The notes beneath the pieces are model-generated. The model made no database searches. It had not been told where the DNA came from and saw only the letters and a list, made by a program, of their open reading frames with translations. Shown one piece after another: positions 10,156 through 19,219 of a stretch of DNA of 64,000 nucleotides. This stretch comes from Pseudofrankia nepalensis (GTDB taxonomy: Bacteria; Actinomycetota; Actinomycetes; Frankiales; Frankiaceae): the NCBI RefSeq assembly GCF_016786305.1, contig NZ_JADWYV010000001.1. One strand, given 5' to 3'. Each line of letters starts with the position of its first letter. Within the stretch, counting starts at the first letter, position 1. Made by a program: the position numbers and the translations under genes.

Positions 10156-10362
10156 CTATCTATATAGCGGAGGCCGGTTGCCACAAGCGGTGGGCGGCAG
10201 CTTGCTCGACGAACCGACGGGCCACCGAGGCAGCACATTCGCCAGCCGGCCCAGGCCGCAGCGGGCAGCCAGCGCCATCACCGGCACCAGCCCACCCATC
10301 GCGGTCAGGTTCGAATCATCGAACCCGAGACAGATCTTCGACGGGGCGTACAACAATCGCAT
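10156..10362 (-). pseudogene. IS1380-type transposase N-terminal fragment
   Basis: The reading contains CLGFDDSNLTAMGGLVPVMA followed by LAARCGLGRLA, the N-terminal signature of IS1380-family transposases (FDD-NLV, GGL-PV, LAERCGL). Only about 50 residues are recognisable, then the frame runs into unrelated sequence. No DDE residues remain. Confidence 0.55.
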
Positions 10363-10365
10363 CTC

Positions 10366-10436
10366 GTAGATGCCCTCTTGGTCGGAAACGATGGGTACTC
10401 CAGCAAGACGATCATCCCAGGTCAGAGGGCATCTAC
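10366..10436. repeat. 13-bp perfect inverted repeat, 45-nt spacing
   Basis: GTAGATGCCCTCT at 10366-10378 and its exact reverse complement at 10424-10436. It lies at the edge of the IS1380 fragment and could mark IS ends or a recombination junction. Confidence 0.5.
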
Positions 10437-10832
10437 ACGTTCAGGACACCCCATACCGGTGGTGGATCGAGGCTCAGGCTGAGTCACCCACGGAATCGGC
10501 CTCAGGCGGCTCGCCGCACACCGGACAGTCGAACTCATCGGCCAAGTCCGCAACGACCGGGTGACCGTAAAAGCCGCAGGGGCGCCTGCCCCCATCCGCC
10601 GCACCCTCCACAGGCTGACACGCTGGCGAACGCGAGAGTTGTGGTGATGCCGAAGACGAGTGGAGGTCATAACTGGGCGTGGTGACCTACCACGGTCAGC
10701 AGCCTGGGGCTCGGCCGTCGGCCGGGCTTCGAAGTCGATATCGTGCGTCCGAAGGGGAACGTAAAGGGTGCAGGGAATTTCTACGGTAAACTCATGGACA
10801 TGGCGGGGTGTGACTGAGGGGGGCGTGGAGGT
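10437..10832. other. Gene-poor stretch
   Basis: No convincing gene. On the minus strand a short Cys-rich reading (CGFYGHPV, then FDCPVCGEPPEADS) around 10490-10590 resembles a zinc-ribbon tail, but has no start and no flanking domain. Probably debris next to the IS fragment. Confidence 0.35.
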
Positions 10833-11324
10833 ATGGCGCTGAACGTCGAGCTACTTGCGCGCGCATTGGAAGGCTGTGGCCTGCGGTTTCTGGGCTTCAG
10901 GTATTTGACTGGAATTCCTCCTTTTGCGGCCGGCATGGTGACATCGTGCCATCCCGACGAGGGTCGACGGGATCGAACTGTCAGGCTGGACGACCCGGAC
11001 CTGGTCTCGAAAGCGAACGCTGACTGGTACGCGCTGGCAACGGAGTTCGGTTTGTTTTCGGCCGAGCGCCAGTTCTTGCTGGGGATCAGCGTGCCTATCG
11101 GTTCGGGCGGAGGGAAGACTGTATCGCATGACGAGGAGGTCGAGGCAGTATGGGGCTTGGTCGAGTTGCTTGATGATTGGGACATCATGGGGAAAGGAGC
11201 TGCCGCTGGGATTACCGGCGGGCCCTACGGTCGCCCTGCTTTCGTGATGTCAGCCGTGGATGGCTCGGTATTTGTGCAAGGAACAGTTTGGCAGGATTGC
11301 ATCGGAACCCGCCGTCCTCCCTAA
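10833..11324 (+). CDS. Hypothetical protein, 163 aa, C-terminus possibly frameshifted
   Basis: ATG at 10833 after a GGAGG-like stretch. Soluble alpha/beta composition with no motif I recognise. The last residues (CIGTRRPP) look random, whereas another plus frame across 11290-11451 reads a charged, protein-like tail (LRNIVRKNAGSPYRTAAEKD, then DALSWLARG). A one-base slip near 11290 would restore a longer protein ending at 11451. Either a real frameshift or a sequencing error is possible. Confidence 0.5.
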   Translation: MALNVELLARALEGCGLRFLGFRYLTGIPPFAAGMVTSCHPDEGRRDRTVRLDDPDLVSKANADWYALATEFGLFSAERQFLLGISVPIGSGGGKTVSHDEEVEAVWGLVELLDDWDIMGKGAAAGITGGPYGRPAFVMSAVDGSVFVQGTVWQDCIGTRRPP

Positions 11325-11697
11325 TCCCCATAAGGTGCAGTCTCTTCGGAACATTGTCCGAAAGAATGCGGGAAGTCCATATCGCACGGCTGCGGAGAAA
11401 GATGATGCACTGTCATGGCTGGCTCGAGGAAATGACGACCTTCCCCCGTAAGCCGGAATAGCCCTTTGTAATCGCGGTAGGCAGTTTGAGCGACGAATTA
11501 ATTCGTGCGTCGGGAGAACTCTCCAGATGCGTCTGGTGCCTCTCGGTCGCCTTGATCTCAATCGAGCAATTCGGCAGGCTGCGGCGTCGCGGCGTCAAGC
11601 ATCACCTGGGACTAGACACGGCGTTGCGGCGCTGTCCGAACCTGGGCGCCGAGCTGCTCTTTGGAGTGGTGAGGTGGCGGCGTGCGGGTGCGGGTGG
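11325..11697. other. Stretch with frameshifted tail and dispersed repeat
   Basis: Up to 11451 it holds the probable frameshifted tail of the preceding gene. From 11551 to 11632 it holds the contiguous copy of a repeat whose two halves lie at 4420-4457 and 5170-5210. Nothing else recognised. Confidence 0.5.
11551..11632. repeat. Contiguous copy of a split dispersed repeat
   Basis: Contains ATCGAGCAATTCGGCAGGC followed within 20 nt by CGTCAAGCATCACCTGGGAC and GTTGCGGCGC. The first part matches 4420-4457 and the second 5170-5210, with a few mismatches. Confidence 0.65.
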
Positions 11698-11955
11698 TCA
11701 CTGGCGTGCGAGCTGGTCGACCTGGGCGGTGCTGGGGTTGACGAGCCACTGTCCGGCGACGTGGACGGTGGGCACGGTTTCGTTACCGGCGGCGACGGCG
11801 CGTACGGCGGCCGCGCCGTGGGGGTCGGCCCAGATGTTGACTTCGGTGAAGTCGATCCGGCGGCGGCGTAGGCCGCGGCGTAGCAGGAAGCTGTGGGGGC
11901 ATCCGGGTCGGGTGTAGACGGTGACCGGTGCCTGTTTCCTGCTGGTGGCGCTCAT
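11698..11955 (-). CDS. Glutaredoxin/mycoredoxin-like protein, 85 aa
   Basis: Thioredoxin-fold redoxin with VTVYTRPGCPHSFLLRRGL at the N-terminus. The CPHS active site keeps the nucleophilic first Cys and has Ser in the resolving position, as in monothiol redoxins. The expected cis-Pro is in ETVPTVHV. The size fits NrdH/mycoredoxin-type proteins, which reduce mixed disulfides in the cytoplasm. ATG at 11955. The frame is open upstream without a stop and encodes the C-terminal end of a methyltransferase, so it may have been a fusion or a tightly coupled pair. Confidence 0.75.
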   Translation of the reverse strand: MSATSRKQAPVTVYTRPGCPHSFLLRRGLRRRRIDFTEVNIWADPHGAAAVRAVAAGNETVPTVHVAGQWLVNPSTAQVDQLARQ

Positions 11956-12121
11956 CGGTGTGCCGTCTTTGGGGCGGCGGGTGGCGGCGCCGCGGGCGTG
12001 TGGGGTGGTGGGGCTGGGTGGGCCGGTGTCGGGGAAGTGGAAACGGTGGAGGTCGTTGACGGCGAATCCGGCGTCGCGGATGGCGGTGATGGTGTCGCGG
12101 CCGGTGTGGCAGCCGGCGAAC
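11956..12121 (-). pseudogene. SAM methyltransferase C-terminal fragment, in frame with the redoxin
   Basis: Reading upstream from the redoxin ATG without any stop gives FAGCHTGRDTITAIRDAGFA, then FHFPDTGPPSP and ending RRPKDGTP-M. This is the GCH-GRDT-AIR-AGF tail typical of actinobacterial small-molecule methyltransferases. The SAM-binding part is missing; at about 12121 the sequence switches to a transposase fragment. I infer that an IS event removed the front of the gene. Confidence 0.6.
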
Positions 12122-12128
12122 AGCGATG

Positions 12129-12236
12129 GCTGACCTTGTTCCGGCGGGCGGCCTCCGCGATCGTCATCTCTCCGGCCAGCACGGACAACTCGATCCGGAT
12201 CTTGTCCTCGGTGGGGAACACCGGGGGCGACTCATT
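12129..12236 (-). pseudogene. IS3-type OrfA/HTH transposase fragment
   Basis: Encodes EDKIRIELSVLAGEMTIAEA followed by ARRNKVS, the helix-turn-helix start of IS3-like transposase OrfA proteins. It stops at the junction with the methyltransferase tail, so only about 35 residues remain. Confidence 0.55.
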
Positions 12237-12507
12237 CGATCTCCTTGGGCTCAGGGCCAACCAACCCCTGTGCCAAGGATCTTGACGCAGGGCAGCCGGA
12301 CACACAACCGTCACGACAGCGACAGTGCGATGCGCCCCGCCTCGACGCCGGCGACCGCGCAGTCCTCACCACGCTCGTCAGCCTGGTCCTTGTACTCCTG
12401 GGCGAAATGTCGGCGTGTCGCCACCGGATGCTCCACCGCGATCAGCGGCAACCTACCTCCCGACTGTCAACAAGAACGAGAACGGTCCAGACCGATGCTG
12501 GTCCCAG

Positions 12508-13222
12508 GTGAAGGACGAACAGGTCCTGCCGGACGCGATCGTCCACCGCGACGGGATGACGCTGGTGCCGACGCTGTCCACCCGAGGCGCCGGCCGCGTC
12601 AAGGTCCACCTCTACGACGACGACCCCGACCGCCTGGACCACAACCGCCAGGCAGCACACGCCCTCGCCGGAACGCTGCGCCCCCGCCTCGGCACCGCGG
12701 CCTGCGCCGTCGTCTCCTACCTGCGCCCCGGGACCCCGGCCGCCGCATCCACGGTCCGCATCCAGGTGGCAGCGCTCACCCGCGACCGCACCTGGCCGGC
12801 CCCGGGCGACGACATCACGCCCCTCGACGACCTTCCCAAGAAGGTCGCGGCGACTTTCGCCGCGTTCGCGACAGGCGCCGACGACGGTTTTCCATTCCTG
12901 CGCGGACGGCTGCTCGCGGGCGGCGTCGGCCCGGTCCTCACGGCCGTCCGCGACGGCGAGGTCGTCGGCGCGATCGGCCCCATGGAAACCCTGCCCGACC
13001 CGCTCGGCTGCCCACGCCTGCTCCCCCAGTACTTCGCCGTCCTGCCCGCCTGGCGCGGCCACGGCCTCGGCCGCGCCCTCTGGCGCGCCGCCATGTACTG
13101 GGGCCACACCCACGGCGCCGCCTACCAACTCCTCCAGACCGTCGTAGGCGGCCCCTCCGACCGCCTTCTGCCAGTCCGAAGGCCTCACCGACCTCGGCAG
13201 CCTCCACACCCAGCCCACCTGA
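12508..13222 (+). pseudogene. GNAT acetyltransferase with a late frameshift
   Basis: From GTG 12508 the frame reads a GNAT protein. The acetyl-CoA-binding motif A is clear (YFAVLPAWRGHGLGRALWRA, with the R-G-x-G-L-G-R P-loop), preceded by PLGCPRLLPQ. Near 13160 the natural ending moves to another frame (FCQSEGLTDLGSLHTQPT, stop at 13220-13222), implying one extra C. The original frame runs on as non-coding sequence to 13398. Since motif A and most of the fold are intact, a sequencing error cannot be excluded. Substrate unknown. Confidence 0.65.
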
Positions 13223-13397
13223 CTGCGGGGCAGTGTTTGAATCGACGCACACGACGACCCGCAGACGTCTACCAGCGGCACGCGGTGCGGCCCGGCCGGG
13301 TGGCACCGCCCCGGCACCCGGAGGACCGGGGGCCAGTTCAGGAAGCGCGAGACAACGAACCAACGTGTGGACGGATGTCCAGAAGGGACTTCGTGTA

Positions 13398-14555
13398 ATG
13401 ACAGGCTGGTCGGCGGTGGCGGGAAGCCATGCGTTCGCGGTGCCGGACGAGAAACGCGCCCGCGCGCTGGCCGAAGCCCTCGCGGCGCATGGATTCGCCC
13501 TGGTGACGGGTAACCCGTCGCGCCTGGACCACGGCTGGATGGTCGTGGCCTACGATGAGGGGCCCTACCCGGCCGATGCGGTGGGACACCGCGCCTTCGA
13601 GATGGTGGGCCGCCAGGCCGTTGTGCTCGCCCGGCAACATCTTGGCAGCCATTCACCGGGAGGAATACGGGGCAACACGAAGACACTCGCGAAGCTCCGG
13701 CCGACGTCGGCCGCCATCTTCCTCAACAACCCCGGAGCGCGTCCTCCACTCCCCGCCGTCCTGTTCGTCGACGCACCACCACCCCTGTCGTTGGAACTGT
13801 CTCCCGACCATGTCGAGGACGTCGCGATTGACCTGTCCGGGCTCGACGAAATCCCCTGGGCGGACCTCGACCACGCGTTCGGCAAGGCCGACGACGTCCC
13901 GGTCCTGATCCGGCTGCTGACGGACCCGCGCCAGGACTGGGCGAAGATCCTTGACGAGTTGTTCGGTGACAACCTGCTGCACCAGGGAACCTGCTACTCG
14001 GCCACCGCCCCGGCTCTGCCCTTCCTGACCCGCCTGATCACCTCGGGAGCGCTCCCGTCCAAGCGCCGCCTCGACCTGTACTGCCAGTTGCTCTGGGCGG
14101 CCGGTCAAGGGGGCCACAGCCTGACCTGGGACGCGGATCTGGCGGTCGTCCAAGGCCGACCGCCCGCGCCCGCGAAATGGACCCAGGAGGTGCATGCCAC
14201 GGTCGGGGAACAGGTTCCCGCGCTGCTCGCCCGATGGGATGTCGAACCGCCCGCGAACCAAGCCGCGCTGGCCTTCCTAGCCGGGCTCTACCCACATCAT
14301 GCGGCCAGCGTCATCGACCAGATCGCCAGCCTGGCCGAGCGCTTCGAGGGAACCCAGCCCGGCGTCTACCTGGACCTGGCCGTCGCCCTCGCGCGGGCCG
14401 ACGACAACCGCGCGCTGGCGATCGCCTCCGACATCGCCATGTGGCACGACGACGCGGACCTGGCATGCCTGGACTCCCCGGCCGTCAGCACAGCGGTCAA
14501 GGCGGGCTGCATCCTCGTGGACGGAGCTCTGCACGTCCTCTCCGACGCCGGCTGA
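13398..14555 (+). CDS. HEAT-like helical protein of unknown function, 385 aa
   Basis: ATG 13398 is chosen because upstream sequence in this frame is non-protein-like. The central part has the pattern LIRLLTDPRQDWAKILDELF, then LLHQGTCYSATAPALPFLTR and LITSGALPSKRRLDL, which I recognise from uncharacterised streptomycete proteins built of HEAT-like helices. Later repeats include FLAGLYPHHAASVIDQIASL and VALARADDNRALAIA. Soluble, acidic, probably a binding scaffold. Role unknown. Confidence 0.65.
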   Translation: MTGWSAVAGSHAFAVPDEKRARALAEALAAHGFALVTGNPSRLDHGWMVVAYDEGPYPADAVGHRAFEMVGRQAVVLARQHLGSHSPGGIRGNTKTLAKLRPTSAAIFLNNPGARPPLPAVLFVDAPPPLSLELSPDHVEDVAIDLSGLDEIPWADLDHAFGKADDVPVLIRLLTDPRQDWAKILDELFGDNLLHQGTCYSATAPALPFLTRLITSGALPSKRRLDLYCQLLWAAGQGGHSLTWDADLAVVQGRPPAPAKWTQEVHATVGEQVPALLARWDVEPPANQAALAFLAGLYPHHAASVIDQIASLAERFEGTQPGVYLDLAVALARADDNRALAIASDIAMWHDDADLACLDSPAVSTAVKAGCILVDGALHVLSDAG

Positions 14556-14762
14556 CGCGGCGGACAGAGGGCTGCAGCACGAGACCTCCGCCACGTACGA
14601 GCCACTCGATGTCCCTCGTGACTATGAGCGTGAGCCACATAAGACCGGGCTACTTGGGATCCTTCGTCGTGATCCGGCCGAGGATCAGGTGTAACTCGCC
14701 GGCCTCGGGCGCCATCCCGCGGCGTGACTGATCTTCCTGCTGTCGACGGGACCGTGCGCGGG

Positions 14763-15524
14763 TCAGCCGCTCCATGCCTTCAGCCGCGCAGGCTCCTGCC
14801 GGTCGCCTTCCTGGGGCCACAGCTGAACGCGCCATTCGTCGCCCGGCGTGGTCGAACCCGGCCAACCACGCTGCACGAACCCACGGCCGCTGATCCGAAC
14901 GGCATACCGACCCGGCAACGCCTCCAGCCGCAGGTTCTGCACGCTCGTCGTCGACTCGTACAGAAGTCCGAACGCGTCAACGTCGATCGAGGCCGCGAAC
15001 ACCTCCTGCCAGTCGTCCAGGTCATCCGGAGGCTGCGCGCTCCACTGCTCCACCCGCAGCGTCACCGCGAAGTTGCACTGATGGGACGAGAGGACGACCA
15101 GCAACGGCCCGTCCTGGGCGATCCCACCGGCCTCGATCGCACGGTCGACAACCCCTGGGTAGTCGACCCCGTCCCAGACATTCGTGTACAGGTAGAACTG
15201 CCCGTGGTCATACATAGCCGTCGCCACCTGGACATGCTCAAGCATCGAAACGGCGGTGCCGTCCACGCCGCCCGCCGAACCCGCGTTCGCCGGATCCACC
15301 GCTCTCACCGAATCCGCTGCCTCCGCCGCGCCAGGTGTGCGCAGATCTTCCACCACCTCGGATCGGTCGCATCCCAGGAGCACCGACAGCACCGCACCCG
15401 CCATCACCAGACGGACCGCTCCCGCCACCGTCAACGCACCGAGCCGTTCTTGTAGACGCCCAGGATCAGATCTGAAGGTCGGCGGTTCCAGCCGACCCCA
15501 AGACCGCGGCCTGTTCCAGATCAC
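14763..15524 (-). CDS. Putative lipoprotein of unknown function
   Basis: A hydrophobic segment ending in VLLGC resembles a lipobox. Depending on the start (15524 or a TTG at 15434) the Cys lies near residue 22-52. The mature part has no enzyme motif; its C-terminal half runs YAVRISGRGF, then GDEWRVQLWPQEG. The same pattern (YRIRIKTRGWD, then HLTLWPAPP) occurs in the gene at 31836-32309, so the two share a domain. If the lipobox is real the protein is anchored outside the membrane. Confidence 0.55.
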   Translation of the reverse strand: MIWNRPRSWGRLEPPTFRSDPGRLQERLGALTVAGAVRLVMAGAVLSVLLGCDRSEVVEDLRTPGAAEAADSVRAVDPANAGSAGGVDGTAVSMLEHVQVATAMYDHGQFYLYTNVWDGVDYPGVVDRAIEAGGIAQDGPLLVVLSSHQCNFAVTLRVEQWSAQPPDDLDDWQEVFAASIDVDAFGLLYESTTSVQNLRLEALPGRYAVRISGRGFVQRGWPGSTTPGDEWRVQLWPQEGDRQEPARLKAWSG

Positions 15525-15746
15525 CGCGGGCCTGGGCAGTTGGAAGGGGGCGCTCCCGCGAACGGCCCGGCGGCGCGGGTACGCCGAGTCGTCGGTGTCG
15601 TGGAGGAGTGGAGGAGAGGCGGCACGAGTACCTCGCGTAGCAGCCGGCTTGCCGGATTCCGCTGACCAGACTGCCCGATTCTAGGGTCTGTAGGGAGTGG
15701 GTCGGTTACGATCCGTCTGGCTCCGCTGCCCCGGGGGTGGTCTTGG

Positions 15747-16541
15747 TTGGCTGGTTCTGAGACGTCCGCGCACTACGAGCGACTCGCCGGCAGCTACGAC
15801 CAGAACTGGGCCTACAGCGAGGCGTTTCTTGGTTGGATGACCGGCCAGATCGCCTCGGCGCTGGCGTTGACCGCCGCTGATCGGATCGCGGATGTCGGCT
15901 GCGGGACCGGGCTCTTCGCCCGCCGTCTTGTGGAGCTGGTCCGTCCCGCTGCGCCGGTCCTGTGTGTCGACCCGTCCGAGGGGATGCTGAGCCAGCTGCC
16001 CGACGATCCCGGACTGGTTCCGGTGCAGGCGTCGGCCGAGCAGCTCGCACGGCGGCCGGAGGAATCCCGGGTGCCGGTTCGGCTTCCGTCGCGCGGTTCG
16101 CTGACCGCGGTCGTGGTCAAGGAGGCAATCCACCATGTGGCGGCCGAGGACCGGTCGTGGGTGGTCGCCGGGCTGGCCGGGCTGCTGGCGCCGGGTGGGC
16201 GGCTGCTGGTGGTGATGTTGCCGACGACGATCGGCTATCCGCTGTTCGACGCGGCGCTGGAGCGGTTCACCCAGCTGCAGCCGAACCCGGAGGACATCGC
16301 GGGCTTCATGCGGGCGGCGGGGCTGACGGCCAGCGTGGCCTACCAGGAGTTCGAGCTGGCGATTCCGAAGGATCGGTACCTGGCGATGGTGCGCGACCGG
16401 TACATGTCGCTGCTGGCCTCGTTCTCCGACGCGGAGATCGACGCTGGGGTGGCCGATATCGACGCCCACCACCCCGGACCGGTGCTGGTGTTTCCGGACC
16501 GGTTCGCGTTCGTGCTCGGCACCCGGCTGGAGGCACGGTGA
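15747..16541 (+). CDS. Class I SAM-dependent methyltransferase, 264 aa
   Basis: TTG start at 15747. SAM-binding motif I is IADVGCGTGLFARRL, motif II-like acidic VLCVDPSEGM, and post-I region VVVKEAIHHV. The layout (Y-x3-A-x-SYD at the start, substrate-binding C-terminal lid) fits small-molecule methyltransferases. Its TGA overlaps the GTG of the next gene in GTGA, so the two are translationally coupled and this is the first visible gene of a four-gene operon. In that context it could modify a ligand or a component of the NACHT system; this is inference. Confidence 0.8.
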   Translation: MAGSETSAHYERLAGSYDQNWAYSEAFLGWMTGQIASALALTAADRIADVGCGTGLFARRLVELVRPAAPVLCVDPSEGMLSQLPDDPGLVPVQASAEQLARRPEESRVPVRLPSRGSLTAVVVKEAIHHVAAEDRSWVVAGLAGLLAPGGRLLVVMLPTTIGYPLFDAALERFTQLQPNPEDIAGFMRAAGLTASVAYQEFELAIPKDRYLAMVRDRYMSLLASFSDAEIDAGVADIDAHHPGPVLVFPDRFAFVLGTRLEAR

Positions 16542-19219
16542 CGGAGACGGTCGATGATCGGCTGCGCCGGCTGCGGACGGAACTTGACGGTCATGCGCGT
16601 ATCGCCCGGCACCTGGGGCTGGACTTCGAGCGGCCGGTGCGCTCGCTCGGGGACGGCTATCCGGAGAACACGATCGCGCTGATCGGGAAGATCTCCGAAC
16701 GGCTGCTCAAGCAGCTGTGGACCCATCACGAGGTGCTCGGCGACCCGTCGGGGAAGGCACTGAACGATCTGATCAAGGGTTGTCGGCCGCATATCCGCAG
16801 CACGAACGTGCTCAATGCGTTGACCGATATCCAGCGGCTGCGGAACCGGTCGACCCACGATGGCTATGACATCGCCGAGGAGGACGGCCTGCTCGCGGTG
16901 CGGCGGCTGCTGGACGTGCTGGAGTGGTTCACCAGCACCGGCGTCACCGCGATCACCGGGGAGGCTCCGGCGCTGAACCCGCTGGTCGAGCGCAAGGCCG
17001 AGTTCCTGGCCGGGCTGTACACGACACTGGGCTATCGGCTGATCAAACGGTTCGAGCTGTCGGAGAGCACGGTCTACCAGCTGTTCTGCCGGCAGGCCGG
17101 CCTGCAGGTCGACTACGTCGAGATCATCATCGGTCGTAACGTAGGCGAGCTCGATCAACTGCTCGCCGCGACCGGCGGGGAGCTGTTGCAGACCCGGCTG
17201 CCGAAACTGACCCGGTTCCTGATCGTCGACGACGAACCGCCGGCCGAGGCGGCGCCGTGCCCGGACGGACAGGTGCGGATCGTCGCCTACGACCGGTTCG
17301 TCGAACGCATCGTCGACGTCCCTGCCCACCTCGCGGCCCTCGCCCACTCCTCGCCCACCCCTGGGGCCGGGGCCGAGGTCACGGTCGCGGCCGATGTGCT
17401 GGAGACCGACCCGCGCACTGGTGATCTGACGGTCACCGAGACCGACGACGCCGCGGCGATCCTGCGCCGCCTGGTCGGCAGCTCGGCGAACGTCCTGGTG
17501 ATCGGCGGGCCGGGCAGCGGGAAGACGACCCTGCTCCACCGGCTCGCGATCGACGGGGCGGACCCGTCCACACACCGGTACCGGTTCTACCTGGATCTGA
17601 GCCTCAAGGGCCACGACGAGCAGTTCGCGGACTTCGTCACCCGGGTCCTCGGCCCGCACGTGAAGGTTCCACGCAACCGGGTCTTCGACGTGTTCCTCTA
17701 CCTCATCCGCGCCGGATCGGTGCTGTGCGTGCTCGACGCGATCGACGAGGCCGTCGCGAACACCAGCCTGCCGGCGTTCCTGGACCTGTTCGCCGACGTC
17801 GCGCAGGCGATCTCGGCCGAGTCGACCGTCGTGCTGTCCTCGCGCTACTCGTTCCTTGCCGACTCGCCGCAGGTCCGCCGGCTACTGAACAGCTCGACAC
17901 TGATCTCGGAGAAGCTCGTCCAGCAGTTGCACGCCGGCGGGGTCGACCCGCTCGAGCTGCCCCGGTTCAGCGTCGTCCGCCTCGACGACGTCGAGATCCA
18001 CCGCGACACCCGGGCCTACACGGCCTCGCCACTGGAACTCCTGCTCGCCGAGCAGACCGGCCACGACGACGGCCTCGCCGACGAGCAGACCGGGCGGCTC
18101 GCCGCGCTGGTCGCCGCCCGCGTCGACCAAGTCCTCACCGACAGTGGACTACCCCAGGTCGGCCCGAAGCTGGACGCCTGCCTGGGCGCGGCGTTCCTGG
18201 CCGACCGGTCGGTGTTCACCCTCGCCGAGCTGTGCACCGAACTCGGTATCGACTGCTTCACCGACGGCCGGGTCACCGCAGACACGTTCCTGCTCGCCCC
18301 ACTGTTCCGCCAGGCCGGGCCCGCCGCGGTGGCCCCGGTGCACACCGTGTTCCAGGAGTACTTCGCCGCCCGCCACCTACGTGCCCCGGCCGGCCGCGCC
18401 GCCGCCGCCCAGCTCGGCGAGCCGTTCCTGACCGAACAGGTCCGCCGCTTCCTGCACCACCTCGGCACCGAAACGCCCACCGGTGTGCCGCCTCTCGTTC
18501 TGCCCGCCGGGACCTACCTGCTCGGTCCCAGCCATCGCCTCCTGCTCCGCACCCTGGACCGGCCGGTCCTGTTTGACGAACACCCCGTCACCGTCGGCCG
18601 GTACAAACGCTTTCTGGCCGCGGTCGAACGCGACGGCTGCGCCACCTTCGACCACTCCGACACCCCCGCCGAGCACACCCACTCCCCCTGGGCCGAACGC
18701 CTGCGCAACCCGGCCTACTTCACCGACCCCGCCTACGACGACCACCCGGTCACCTGCGTCAACTGGTGGTCCGCCCACGCCTTCGCCCGTTTCGAGGGCA
18801 AACGGCTCCCAACCTGCGTCGAATGGGAAGCCGCCGCCCGCGGCACCGACGGCCGCCTGTTCCCCTGGGGCGACGCCCTCGACCTGACCGCGGTCAACTG
18901 CGCCGACTCCTACAGCGGCCACCCTCTCGTCACCTACGAGGTGTGGAAACAGGAGATCGACAGCGGCCAGCTCCGTGACAGCGCCCCCACCTCCGTCATG
19001 GCCCCCCCCACCAACCGCTCCCCGTTCGGAGTGCGTGGCATGGCCGGCAACGTCTGGGAATGGACCGCCACCCTCTTCGAGGACATCAACTCGGCCGTCA
19101 TCTGCGGCGGCTCCTACGACAACCCCTACCGCGCCGTCCAGACCTCCTCGAAGGGCCTCTACCGCCGCCGCGGCGCCAGCAACGCCGTCGGCTTCCGCTG
19201 CGTCCAGGACCTCCCATGA
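16538..19219 (+). CDS. HEPN-like / NACHT NTPase / FGE-like domain fusion, 893 aa
   Basis: Start GTG 16538 overlaps the preceding stop (GTGA); longer upstream readings are antisense-like shadow. Residues 1-135 form a helical domain with RNRSTH at 102-107, matching the RNxxxH catalytic motif of HEPN/DUF4145-type RNases. The NTPase has Walker A GGPGSGKTTLL near residue 322, Walker B LCVLDAIDE near 394, and HTVFQEYFAARH near 605, a NACHT hallmark. The last 240 residues are a formylglycine-generating-enzyme/sulfatase-modifying-factor-like domain (LPTCVEWEAAARG, FPWGD, GMAGNVWEWT, GGSYDNP, NAVGFRC). The catalytic Cys pair expected between GGSY and GFRC is absent, so that domain is probably a sensor or ligand-binder. 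NACHT proteins with effector and sensor ends act in anti-phage and other conflict responses. By analogy the HEPN end would be the RNA-cutting effector. Confidence 0.8.
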   Translation: MTETVDDRLRRLRTELDGHARIARHLGLDFERPVRSLGDGYPENTIALIGKISERLLKQLWTHHEVLGDPSGKALNDLIKGCRPHIRSTNVLNALTDIQRLRNRSTHDGYDIAEEDGLLAVRRLLDVLEWFTSTGVTAITGEAPALNPLVERKAEFLAGLYTTLGYRLIKRFELSESTVYQLFCRQAGLQVDYVEIIIGRNVGELDQLLAATGGELLQTRLPKLTRFLIVDDEPPAEAAPCPDGQVRIVAYDRFVERIVDVPAHLAALAHSSPTPGAGAEVTVAADVLETDPRTGDLTVTETDDAAAILRRLVGSSANVLVIGGPGSGKTTLLHRLAIDGADPSTHRYRFYLDLSLKGHDEQFADFVTRVLGPHVKVPRNRVFDVFLYLIRAGSVLCVLDAIDEAVANTSLPAFLDLFADVAQAISAESTVVLSSRYSFLADSPQVRRLLNSSTLISEKLVQQLHAGGVDPLELPRFSVVRLDDVEIHRDTRAYTASPLELLLAEQTGHDDGLADEQTGRLAALVAARVDQVLTDSGLPQVGPKLDACLGAAFLADRSVFTLAELCTELGIDCFTDGRVTADTFLLAPLFRQAGPAAVAPVHTVFQEYFAARHLRAPAGRAAAAQLGEPFLTEQVRRFLHHLGTETPTGVPPLVLPAGTYLLGPSHRLLLRTLDRPVLFDEHPVTVGRYKRFLAAVERDGCATFDHSDTPAEHTHSPWAERLRNPAYFTDPAYDDHPVTCVNWWSAHAFARFEGKRLPTCVEWEAAARGTDGRLFPWGDALDLTAVNCADSYSGHPLVTYEVWKQEIDSGQLRDSAPTSVMAPPTNRSPFGVRGMAGNVWEWTATLFEDINSAVICGGSYDNPYRAVQTSSKGLYRRRGASNAVGFRCVQDLP

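Noticed and set aside
10109..10685. Plus-strand frames around the IS1380 fragment
   Set aside because: No protein-like composition; the recognisable reading is on the minus strand and is only a fragment.
12126..13397. N-terminal extension of the 13398 gene to 809 residues
   Set aside because: Runs antisense-like through the GNAT gene in another frame with Pro/Arg-rich composition; the protein-like part begins at ATG 13398.
15477..15497. tRNA T-arm-like hairpin (GGTCGGC stem, GGTTCCA loop)
   Set aside because: Preceded by AGATCTGAA like a tRNA variable region, but the T-loop lacks the TTC-purine-A pattern and there is no acceptor, D-arm or anticodon partner. At most a remnant of an att site.
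15962..16537. N-terminal 192-residue extension of the NACHT protein
   Set aside because: Overlaps the methyltransferase in another frame, composition is shadow-like, and the GTG at 16538 gives a coupled start.
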